A stretch of DNA of 64,000 nt from Deferribacterales bacterium Deferri_01 (lineage in GTDB: Bacteria; Chrysiogenota; Deferribacteres; Deferribacterales; Geovibrionaceae): assembly GCA_001603805.1 (NCBI GenBank), contig LUZY01000005.1, forward strand, positions 1 through 64,000. The letters run 5' to 3'. The translations under genes and the position numbers were made by a program. The notes beneath the pieces are model-generated. The model was not told where the DNA came from. It searched no databases and worked only from the letters and a program-made list of their open reading frames with translations. Positions 56,022 to 64,000 of the stretch are shown here, in pieces. Each line of letters starts with the position of its first letter. Position 1 is the stretch's first letter.

Positions 56022-56469
56022 GCGCAGTTCCATGGAAGGAACTGCGCCGTGCGAAGCGAAGGACGGTTTACCCGTCTGCGAGCGTGTATGAAAAAAACAC
56101 AAGATGTAGTTTTTTTCATTGTAAAGACAGACCCTGCGCCGTGCGAAGCGAAGGCTTGCTTGGCAAGCCGCGGGCGTGTATGAGAAAAACACAGGAAGTA
56201 GTTTTTTTCATACTGCTTAAGGTTAAAGAAGTTTAAACGGTGAAAGCCGTTATTCGGCGAAAACCGAAAACATATTTTAATTTAAGCACTTAGTGCAACA
56301 CAACTCCATGGAGGGAGTTGCGCCGTGCGAAGCGAAGGCTTGCTTGGCAAGCCGCGAGCGTGTATGAGAAAAACACAGGAAGTAGTTTTTTTTATACTGC
56401 TTAAGGTCAAAGAAGTTTAAACGGTGAAAGCCGTTATTCGGCGAAAACCGAAAACATATTTTAATTTAA
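56022..56469 (+). repeat. Dispersed hairpin element, copy 4 (three units, two as a 151-base duplication)
   Basis: This fills most of the 489-base gap between pth and hppA. Unit 0 has H1 GCGCAGTTCC/GGAACTGCGC (56022-56047), core GCCGTGCGAAGCGAAG, H2 GACGG/CCGTC, and H3 with an 11-bp stem (56088-56119). Units A (56135-56285) and B (56319-56469) are about 95% identical, with H2 GGCTTGC/GCAAGCC and 13-bp H3 stems (56178-56213, 56362-56397). Unit B also has an H1, CAACTCC/GGAGTTG, which differs from unit 0 by two compensatory pairs. Each of A and B ends with two more small hairpins (ACGG/CCGT and TTCGG/CCGAA). B ends just before the hppA ribosome-binding site. Confidence 0.9.
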
Positions 56470-56482
56470 TAAGGAGGACCAA

Positions 56483-58519
56483 ATGTCAATGATGATGTAC
56501 CTCGCTCCTGTATTGGGTGTGGTGGGTCTTGTTGTCGCTTTTGTTATTTATAACTCTATCAAAAGCAAAACAGCCGGCAACGAGAAAATGAAAGAAATTT
56601 CAGACATGATCCATGACGGAGCCATGGCGTTTCTTGGCAGAGAATACAAAGTTCTTTCTTTCTTTGTAGCAATAGTTTTTGTACTTATGCTGTTCTCTCC
56701 CAACCTTGGAATCAACACCGCAGCCGCATTTCTTGCGGGAGCTATATGCTCTGTAGCGGCAGGATTCTTCGGTATGAAATCAGCCACTCGTGCTAACGTC
56801 AGAACAAGTGAAGCTGCCAGAACAGGCGGAATGGCCAGCGCTCTTTCTGTTGCCTACAACGGCGGTGCCGTTATGGGGCTTTCAGTAGCGAGCCTCGGTC
56901 TTATCGGTGTAGGTATTCTGTTCATGATTTTCGGTGACCCCGAAACATCAAAATACATCAACGGTTTCGCAATGGGCGCATCTTCAATCGCTCTTTTCGC
57001 ACGTGTGGGCGGCGGTATTTATACCAAAGCAGCAGACGTGGGCGCTGACCTTGTAGGTAAAGTTGAAGCAAACATCCCTGAAGACGACCACAGAAACCCC
57101 GGCGTTATAGCTGACAACGTTGGCGACAACGTGGGTGATATCGCAGGTATGGGCGCTGACATTTTTGAATCATATGTGGGATCCATTATCGCTACAATAG
57201 CCATCGCAGCAACAGCTTCTCCTGAACTTATTCTTCAGGTAAGCCAGCCCGGAATGGCGTTCGATATGTTCAAAATGAACATGATGGCTCTTCCCATTGG
57301 TCTTGCTGTCATCGGTCTTTTGGCTTCTTTGGTAGGCGTTTTCTCTATGAAGCTCCTTAAAAACACTCCTCCCGCTTCTGCTCTGAGATATTCAACTTTC
57401 ATCGGCGCTGGTCTTTTCCTCATAGCAGCTTACTTCGTAATCTCTATGTACGGAATTAAAGCAGGCGTGTTCTGGGCACTTCTTGCAGGTACTCTTGCAG
57501 GTATAGCAATCGGTCTTGTTACTGAATACTATACTGCTGCGGCACCTGTTAAAAGGATTGTCCATGCTTCTGAAACCGGTGCAGCAACAAACATCATCCA
57601 CGGCTTTGCTGTTGGTCTTGAGTCCGTTGTTATTCCTGTAATTCTTATATGCATTGCTATATTCGTTGCTAACACAACTGCAGGACTTTACGGCATCGGT
57701 ATTGCTGCTGTTGGTATGCTTGCCACTGTTGGTGTTACCATGACTGTTGACGCATACGGACCTATCGCTGATAACGCAGGCGGTATCTCCGAAATGGCTG
57801 AACTCGGACCTGAAGTAAGAAAAATCACTGACAGCCTTGACGCAATCGGCAACACTACTGCTGCTGTGGGCAAAGGCTTTGCTATAGGTTCTGCTGCGCT
57901 TACTGCTCTTGCTCTTTTTGCTGCATATGCAAGCAGTGCGGGAATCAGCACAATAGATATAACTAAACCTCTTGTTGTTATCGGTCTCTTCGTCGGCGGT
58001 TTTCTGCCTTTCCTCGTTGCGGCTATGACAATGACTTCTGTTGGTAAAGCAGCAGGTCAGATGGTTGATGAAATCCGTCGCCAGTTCAGGGAAATTCCTG
58101 GTCTGCTCGAAGGCAGGGAAGGCGTTAAGCCAGATCCTAAGACTTGCGTTGATATATCAACGGCTGCAGCTCTTAAAGAGATGATACTTCCCGGCGTGGT
58201 TGCGGTTCTTGCCCCTGTTGTTGTTGGCTTCCTTCTCGGTAAAGAGGCTCTCGGCGGAATGCTTGCCGGTGCCACTGTTACCGGTGTTCTTCTTGCTCTT
58301 CTTATGGCTAATGCCGGCGGAGCATGGGATAACGCTAAGAAAGCTATCGAAAAAGGCGACTGGGGTAGTGCAGGTAAAGGCTCTGATCAGCATAAGGCAG
58401 CAGTTGTCGGCGATACAGTAGGCGACCCCTTCAAGGATACAAGCGGACCCGCTATGAACATCCTTGTAAAACTTATGAGTATTGTTTCTCTTATCATTGC
58501 TCCTCTTCTTATAGGCTGA
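56483..58519 (+). CDS. hppA: Membrane-bound ion-pumping pyrophosphatase
   Basis: 678 aa with AAGGAGG before the ATG. About 16 membrane segments. The pyrophosphate site shows [47 protein letters not shown] and, near the end, [23 protein letters not shown]. The potassium-determining position reads [16 protein letters not shown]: alanine rather than lysine, which in this family marks a K+-stimulated enzyme. It may pump H+ or Na+; I cannot settle which. The repeat array immediately upstream probably forms its leader. Confidence 0.95.
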   Translation: MSMMMYLAPVLGVVGLVVAFVIYNSIKSKTAGNEKMKEISDMIHDGAMAFLGREYKVLSFFVAIVFVLMLFSPNLGINTAAAFLAGAICSVAAGFFGMKSATRANVRTSEAARTGGMASALSVAYNGGAVMGLSVASLGLIGVGILFMIFGDPETSKYINGFAMGASSIALFARVGGGIYTKAADVGADLVGKVEANIPEDDHRNPGVIADNVGDNVGDIAGMGADIFESYVGSIIATIAIAATASPELILQVSQPGMAFDMFKMNMMALPIGLAVIGLLASLVGVFSMKLLKNTPPASALRYSTFIGAGLFLIAAYFVISMYGIKAGVFWALLAGTLAGIAIGLVTEYYTAAAPVKRIVHASETGAATNIIHGFAVGLESVVIPVILICIAIFVANTTAGLYGIGIAAVGMLATVGVTMTVDAYGPIADNAGGISEMAELGPEVRKITDSLDAIGNTTAAVGKGFAIGSAALTALALFAAYASSAGISTIDITKPLVVIGLFVGGFLPFLVAAMTMTSVGKAAGQMVDEIRRQFREIPGLLEGREGVKPDPKTCVDISTAAALKEMILPGVVAVLAPVVVGFLLGKEALGGMLAGATVTGVLLALLMANAGGAWDNAKKAIEKGDWGSAGKGSDQHKAAVVGDTVGDPFKDTSGPAMNILVKLMSIVSLIIAPLLIG

Positions 58520-58545
58520 TAAGCGAACTAAAATAGAATTTTCCC

Positions 58546-58576
58546 AAAAAGGCGGTCAGAAATGACCGCCTTTTTT
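58546..58576. terminator. Intrinsic terminator after hppA
   Basis: GGCGGTCA (58551-58558) pairs with TGACCGCC (58563-58570) around a GAAA loop, with AAAAA before and TTTTTT after. Confidence 0.94.
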
Positions 58577-58629
58577 GCATGCTCATTGCGCACAAAGGCT
58601 GATACATGCGGCGGGATGTTCAGAAAATT

Positions 58630-58674
58630 AAGGTTAAGCAATACAAAACAGTGCTTAACCTTTTGCTTTTTTTT
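58630..58674 (+). terminator. Second hairpin with T-tract, terminator or regulatory dyad
   Basis: AAGGTTAAGCA (58630-58640) pairs perfectly with TGCTTAACCTT (58652-58662), followed by TTGC and eight T. It could back up the hppA terminator or control ychF, whose possible -10 TATAAT is at 58689-58694. Confidence 0.55.
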
Positions 58675-58728
58675 CAAACTTGTAGCAATATAATTGTTCT
58701 TTAAGCAAGCAGACAATATGAGGTTATT

Positions 58729-59823
58729 ATGGGTTTCAACTGCGGAATAGTAGGTCTGCCCAATGTAGGCAAGTCCACTATATTCAACGCACTCACAAAA
58801 GCTGGAGCGGAAAGTGCCAATTATCCTTTTTGCACCATCGACCCCAACAGGGGCATAGTTCCGGTTCCGGATGAAAGAATGGATTATCTGGTGGAGAAAA
58901 TTAAGCCGCAGTCAACAGTGGCAACCACTATTGAGTTTATAGATATTGCAGGTCTCGTTAAAGGTGCCAGTCAGGGTGAAGGTCTCGGAAACAAGTTTCT
59001 CACCCACATACGTCAGGTGGATGCAGTGGCCCATGTGGTGCGCTGTTTTGATGATCCCAACGTTGTCCATGTAGAAGGCGGCGTTGACCCTGTGCGTGAT
59101 ATTGATATTATCAACACAGAGCTTCTTATGAGCGATATGGAGCTTATCGAGCGTGCGGTTGACAGAAATAAAAAAGCCGCAAAAAGTGGCGATAAGGAAC
59201 TGAAAAAGAAGGTGGAAGCCCTTGAAATTCTTCTGGCGGAAGTGCAGAAAGGCACAATGATCCGCAGTATTGAAGGTTTTGAAGAGCTTACCGAGTCTCT
59301 GAAAGAATACCCTCTTATTACCTCTAAGCCTGTAATGTATGTGGCTAATGTTGATGAGGCTGTTCTTGCAGAAGATAATGAGCATGTAAAAAAAGTGCGT
59401 GAAATAGCAGCAAAGGAAAATGCTGTTGTTGTTAAGATCTGCGGTGCGATAGAATCGGAGATAGCTGAGCTTGACGAGGAAGAGGCGAAAGAATTCCTCG
59501 CCAGTATGGGGCTTGACCGTTCAGGTTTGCAGTCCATGATAGCTCAGGGTTATAAACTGCTTGATCTTTTAACCTTTTTTACCGCAGGGGAAAAAGAGGT
59601 ACGTGCATGGACAGTGACCGGAGGAACAACCGCTCAGAAGGCTGCCGGTAAAATCCACTCCGATATTGAGCGTGGGTTTATCCGTGCGGAAGTTACCTCA
59701 TACAGCGATTTTGAAACCGCAGGCTCAATGGCGAAAGCCAAGGAGATGGGTAAGATGAGGCTGGAAGGGAAGGAATATATTGTTCAGGACGGAGATATTA
59801 TCTATTTCAGGTTTAATGTTTAG
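58729..59823 (+). CDS. ychF: Redox-regulated ATPase YchF (Obg-like)
   Basis: 364 aa. TRAFAC nucleotidase: P-loop GIVGLPNVGKSTIFNALTKAGAESANYPFCTIDPN, switch FIDIAGLVKGASQGEGLGNKFL, the altered G4 motif (YVANVDE) that favours ATP, a coiled coil, and C-terminal TGS domain (LLTFFTAGEKEVRAWTV, YIVQDGDIIYFRFNV). Ribosome-associated. Overlaps the next gene by 8 bases. Confidence 0.96.
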   Translation: MGFNCGIVGLPNVGKSTIFNALTKAGAESANYPFCTIDPNRGIVPVPDERMDYLVEKIKPQSTVATTIEFIDIAGLVKGASQGEGLGNKFLTHIRQVDAVAHVVRCFDDPNVVHVEGGVDPVRDIDIINTELLMSDMELIERAVDRNKKAAKSGDKELKKKVEALEILLAEVQKGTMIRSIEGFEELTESLKEYPLITSKPVMYVANVDEAVLAEDNEHVKKVREIAAKENAVVVKICGAIESEIAELDEEEAKEFLASMGLDRSGLQSMIAQGYKLLDLLTFFTAGEKEVRAWTVTGGTTAQKAAGKIHSDIERGFIRAEVTSYSDFETAGSMAKAKEMGKMRLEGKEYIVQDGDIIYFRFNV

Positions 59824-60610
59824 GGCTCTTGCCCTTTCTCTTTTTCTGGCGCTTTGTCCGGCTTATGCCGTTTTTGCCGAGGAGCCTGTTCATATCAGTG
59901 ATCGTGACGGTATCCTTGAGGCTCTGGGGCATGTCGCCGGAGAAGGAGTCATGGCACGGGAAAAACCGGATACCAAAAGCCCTGTTATCTCAAGGCTGCC
60001 GAAGGGGAGCAAGATCATTGTTCTCTCCAAGAAAGACAACTGGTACAAGGTGCGTCTTTACAACAGGCGTGAGGCTTATGTGCGTGCCGAACTGGTCGAA
60101 TTCCGCTATGAACTGAAAGATGAACATATTACAAAGAGCGATATAGAAAAGAAGTTCATGGTAGACATAAGGAATATGGCTTCGCAGTTCAACCAGATGG
60201 TTAAAGAATCCATTTATTCCAGAAGGCAGAGCATAGTTCCTAACCTGAAAATTCTTGATGGTAAAAAGAAGGGCGGAACAGCAGTTGTAAATGTTCTCTA
60301 CTGCGCAGTGGACGGAACCGGAAAGCCTGTACCGTCCATGAGGGAAAATCCATTAAGCGAAACAATGACGAAGTTTGTTGAAATCGTTATGATGAAAATG
60401 CTGCTGTATGATGCTGATTCATATAAAATTATTTTCCGTATCCCTGTTTTTGACAACGGCAGAGTTGTTGATTATAAAGACAGCGCAGAGTTTACCGTTG
60501 AAAGAACAGAAACAGATCTTCATGATCTGAGAAGCGGGAACGGCAAAATCTGGGATTATATAGCTTCAAGCCAGCCTGCTGACGAGTTTTTTAAACAATA
60601 TCCCCATTAG
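59816..60610 (+). CDS. Exported protein with bacterial SH3 domain
   Basis: 264 aa from ATG 59816 (AGG five bases upstream). Signal peptide (about 1-22, ending AVFAEE). An SH3b domain (about 40-95: GEGVMAREKPDTKSPVISRLPKGSKIIVLSKKDNWYKVRLYNRREAYVRAELVEF) likely binds peptidoglycan. The rest (about 100-264) is an unrecognised mixed domain with no enzyme motif. Translationally coupled to ychF and followed by moaC, an unusual grouping. Confidence 0.82.
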   Translation: MFRALALSLFLALCPAYAVFAEEPVHISDRDGILEALGHVAGEGVMAREKPDTKSPVISRLPKGSKIIVLSKKDNWYKVRLYNRREAYVRAELVEFRYELKDEHITKSDIEKKFMVDIRNMASQFNQMVKESIYSRRQSIVPNLKILDGKKKGGTAVVNVLYCAVDGTGKPVPSMRENPLSETMTKFVEIVMMKMLLYDADSYKIIFRIPVFDNGRVVDYKDSAEFTVERTETDLHDLRSGNGKIWDYIASSQPADEFFKQYPH

Positions 60611-60622
60611 AGGTATAAAATA

Positions 60623-61102
60623 ATGTCATTTACCCATTTTGACGAAGAAGGAAGAAGCCGCATGGTGGATGTCACCGCTAAAAGCGATACGGTGAGGGAA
60701 GCCACGGCGAAAGGACGCATCTCCATGAAGCCTGAGACTCTTAAGCTTGTGCTTGAGAGCAGGATGGAGAAGGGTAATGTATTTGAGGTTGCCCGTGTTG
60801 CAGGGATCATGGCTGTTAAGAAAACAGGCGACCTCATCCCCATGTGCCATCCTCTGAATGTAACCGCAGTTGATGTTTATTTCCATCCTGATACCGAAAA
60901 AAGCGAAATCGAAATAGAAGTTACCGCAAAACTTACCGGGAAGACAGGCATTGAAATGGAAGCGCTCATGGGTGTTTCCGTTGCTGCTCTCACTATCTAT
61001 GATATGTGCAAGGCTGTTGATAAAGCCATGGTGGTAAGCGATGTCAGACTTGTGAGAAAGTCCGGAGGAAAAAGCGGAACATTCGTGAGGGACGGTGAAT
61101 AG
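60623..61102 (+). CDS. moaC: Cyclic pyranopterin monophosphate synthase
   Basis: 159 aa. Molybdopterin synthesis with MoaA. Seen: MVDVTAKSDTVREATAKGRISM, KKTGDLIPMCHPLNVTAVDV, TGIEMEALMGVSVAALTIYDMCKAVDK and the C-terminal KSGGKSG. No other moa gene is near. The next gene starts immediately after its stop. Confidence 0.96.
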   Translation: MSFTHFDEEGRSRMVDVTAKSDTVREATAKGRISMKPETLKLVLESRMEKGNVFEVARVAGIMAVKKTGDLIPMCHPLNVTAVDVYFHPDTEKSEIEIEVTAKLTGKTGIEMEALMGVSVAALTIYDMCKAVDKAMVVSDVRLVRKSGGKSGTFVRDGE

Positions 61103-61933
61103 ATGCGGGTTTGTCTGGCGCAGATAAAGCCCTTTCTGGGTGACACGGCAAAAAACCTTGAACTCCATGAGGAGTGCATAGAACAAGCCGTTGCGGAAAA
61201 GTGTGATGTCATTGTGTTTCCGGAGCTTTCGCTCACAGGCTACTATCTCATGGACTATGTGAATGATGTAGCTATGAAAACAGATGACAAGGCTGTCAAA
61301 AGAATAATATCTCTCTCAAAGGATATTTCTGTCGTCTTCGGCTTTGTTTACGAAGGGGAAGACAACCTTTTCTATAATGTCTGCGCCTATGCCGAAAAAG
61401 GCAGACTCGTTCATCTCCATAAAAAAGTTTATCTGCCTGACTATACTATGTTTGAAGAGGCAAGATATTTCGCAGCCGGAAACGGTTTCTCCGTGTTTGA
61501 CACAGCTTTCGGAAAATGCGGAATGCTTATCTGCGAGGATGCTCTTCATTTAAGCTCAATTTATGTTTTAAGCCGAATGGGCGTGCAGACTGTCTTTATC
61601 CCCTCCAACAGCCCGGCCAGAGGCGTAGTCGGAGACGGTTTGGAAGCTGCTTCCATATGGCAGACATCAAATAAATATACAGCAAGCCTGCTCACAGTTA
61701 ACCTTGTGTATGTAAACCGTGCAGGTGTTGAAGACGGTGTGGCATTCTGGGGCGGTTCAGAGGCTTATTCCGCTCTGGGTAAACGAAAAATCCAACTCCC
61801 TCAGTTTGAGGCGGCAATTGGAATTACAGAACTTGAAACCGCTGATATCCGTCTGGCAAGAATCCATTCCCCCTTCTACCGTGATGAGAAATCCCAGATA
61901 CTCCTTGATTATCTCAAAGGAGATAAGAAATGA
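61103..61933 (+). CDS. Nitrilase-superfamily amidohydrolase, probable glutaminase partner of NadE
   Basis: 276 aa. Glu-Lys-Cys triad visible: E in VFPELSLTGYYLMDY, K in LHKKVYLPDYTMFEE, C in GMLICEDALH. The FPELSLTGY block is typical of the glutaminase domain fused to NAD synthetase in many bacteria. Here it is a separate protein whose stop overlaps the nadE start by 4 bases. It may supply ammonia from glutamine to NadE. Alternatively it is an independent omega-amidase-like enzyme. Confidence 0.85.
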   Translation: MRVCLAQIKPFLGDTAKNLELHEECIEQAVAEKCDVIVFPELSLTGYYLMDYVNDVAMKTDDKAVKRIISLSKDISVVFGFVYEGEDNLFYNVCAYAEKGRLVHLHKKVYLPDYTMFEEARYFAAGNGFSVFDTAFGKCGMLICEDALHLSSIYVLSRMGVQTVFIPSNSPARGVVGDGLEAASIWQTSNKYTASLLTVNLVYVNRAGVEDGVAFWGGSEAYSALGKRKIQLPQFEAAIGITELETADIRLARIHSPFYRDEKSQILLDYLKGDKK

Positions 61934-62742
61934 AGCTTGATCTTAAACTCACAAAGCAGATATTAACCACATTCGTAAAGGAAGAGACGGAAAAAATAGG
62001 GCTTAAAACAGTTGTTCTTGGTCTTTCCGGCGGAATAGATTCCGCTCTTTCGGCTGCTATCGCTGTTGAGGCTCTAGGAAAAGACAGGGTTTTTGCGGTG
62101 GGACTCCCCTATAAACTTTCCAGCAAAGAAAGCATGGCGGATGCCGAACTTGTGGCTAAGGCTTTGGGAATAAACCTCGAAATTGCAGATATCACTCCCT
62201 TTGCGGAGCCTTTTATAGAGAGTGAACCGGACATGAGTAAGCTGCGGATAGGGAACGTTCTTGCCCGTATGCGTATGGTCACTATATTTGACCGTTCCGC
62301 AAAGCATGGCGGTATTGTTCTGGGAACAAGCAATAAAACGGAACTGCTTCTGGGCTATGGCACATGGTACGGCGATTTGGCAAGCGCCATCAACCCTATC
62401 GGCGATTTGTACAAAACGCAGGTATGGGAGCTTTCTGAATATTTGGGAATACCTGAAAAAGTTGTTAAAAAACAACCAACGGCGGATCTGTGGCCTGATC
62501 AGACAGACGAAGGGGAGCTTGGTTTCACATATAAAGATGTGGACAGACTGCTTTATGAAATGGTAGACAACAGACGCAGAAAAGCCGAACTGGTTCAGAT
62601 GGGTTTTGATGAGGATTTTGTACAAAAAATATCAGAAAGAATAATGAGATATCAGTTTAAACGTAAAATTCCTGTTATTGCAAAAGTAAGCCAGCGGACA
62701 ATCGGGCGTGATTTCCGCTACAGCCGTGACTGGGGCTACTGA
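61930..62742 (+). CDS. nadE: NAD(+) synthetase
   Basis: 270 aa, the length of ammonia-type NadE. ATP-pyrophosphatase P-loop GLSGGIDSALSAAIA, then GTSNKTELLLGYGTWYGDLASAINPIGDLYKTQVWELS and KQPTADLWPDQTDEGELGF. Makes NAD from deamido-NAD. It lacks the fused glutaminase domain, but the overlapping upstream gene encodes a nitrilase of matching type. Confidence 0.95.
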   Translation: MKLDLKLTKQILTTFVKEETEKIGLKTVVLGLSGGIDSALSAAIAVEALGKDRVFAVGLPYKLSSKESMADAELVAKALGINLEIADITPFAEPFIESEPDMSKLRIGNVLARMRMVTIFDRSAKHGGIVLGTSNKTELLLGYGTWYGDLASAINPIGDLYKTQVWELSEYLGIPEKVVKKQPTADLWPDQTDEGELGFTYKDVDRLLYEMVDNRRRKAELVQMGFDEDFVQKISERIMRYQFKRKIPVIAKVSQRTIGRDFRYSRDWGY

Positions 62743-62750
62743 CTTAGTAT

Positions 62751-62830
62751 AGATGCGCCAGCGTCCTGCGGTGCATCTGCAACCGCTCGCCACACACGGC
62801 GCAGTCCCTTTCGTGGGACTATGGTTTTTT
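62751..62830 (-). repeat. Dispersed hairpin element, copy 5, doubling as terminator
   Basis: On the plus strand the element begins with H3: AGATGCGCC/GGTGCATCT (62751-62759, 62770-62778), bulged A62760, helix GCG/TGC and triloop TCC (GGA on the sense strand). A core related to GCGCCGTG...GCGAGCG follows, then H1 AGTCCC/GGGACT (62803-62808, 62815-62820). H1 is followed by six T (62825-62830), so it may end the moaC-nadE transcript. Confidence 0.7.
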
Positions 62831-62892
62831 CTTAGTCTGTTAGGTTTGAGGAAGAACACGGTAACTTGATAATATTAACAAATAAAACATAA

Positions 62893-64000
<1,108 letters not shown>

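Overview
ORGANISM. The window is dense bacterial chromosome (about 60 protein genes, most separated by fewer than 20 bases or overlapping by 4 or 8 bases). Gene content is Gram-negative: two GT9 heptosyltransferase-like genes, RlpA, lipoproteins, and an lolB-like/ispE/prs order. The IspH-ribosomal protein S1 fusion, bacterial STT3/PglB-type oligosaccharyltransferase, FliL, MCP, CoA-disulfide reductase-rhodanese fusion and membrane pyrophosphatase together make me favour a Deferribacterota-like organism (Geovibrio/Denitrovibrio/Seleniivibrio type). That placement is inference from family knowledge, not a search result.

LAYOUT. 1-400: the 3' end of a 5S rRNA (tail of an rRNA operon), its terminator, and a tandem duplication of both. 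0.4-5.3 kb: a hypothetical membrane protein, then FliL-like > GlnD > PAS histidine-kinase-like protein on the minus strand. 5.5-10.2 kb: mtaB and persulfide/sulfur-handling genes (CoA-disulfide reductase-rhodanese, rhodanese, DsrE-like) around purC. 10.2-19 kb, minus strand: a large aromatic amino acid operon pheA-hisC-aroF-tyrA-aroA-cmk-ispH/S1. 19-28.3 kb: two GT9 genes, transketolase, an MCP, a lipoprotein, an AraC regulator, a hydrolase and an XRE regulator. 28.8-35.4 kb, minus strand: parA-parB-bactofilin-tpiA-secG-peptide ABC transporter. 35.6-42.5 kb: aminopeptidase and STT3, a LysR regulator with a large palindromic site, rlpA, rph, rdgB. 42.5-51.4 kb: a PBP with a degenerate transglycosylase domain, aroK-aroB-TPR-aroQ-pepQ-efp-accB-accC. 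51.4-56 kb: TPR, lolB-like, ispE, prs, pth. 56.5-64 kb: hppA, ychF, an SH3 protein, moaC, a nitrilase/NadE pair and guaB, which runs off the end.

MAIN DISCOVERY. Five intergenic loci (275-361, 13484-13686, 28576-28834, 56022-56469, 62751-62820) carry copies of one dispersed element. It is made of hairpins separated by conserved linkers. The stems differ between copies but stay paired, including compensatory changes. The most constant part is a hairpin with a three-base apical loop (usually GGA), closed by about 3 bp, then a single unpaired base on its 3' side, then a stem of 5-13 bp. I count ten copies of this hairpin. No transposase or obvious partner gene lies in the window. It looks like a REP/REPIN-like or structured-RNA repeat family I do not recognise.

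HOW GENES WORK TOGETHER. The aromatic operon and the aroK-aroB-aroQ cluster cover most of the shikimate, phenylalanine and tyrosine pathways. AccB/AccC are two acetyl-CoA carboxylase subunits. IspH and IspE belong to the MEP isoprenoid pathway. Prs, PurC and GuaB serve nucleotide synthesis. NadE with the adjacent nitrilase may form a two-subunit glutamine-dependent NAD synthetase. ParA/ParB with bactofilin serve chromosome positioning and cell architecture.
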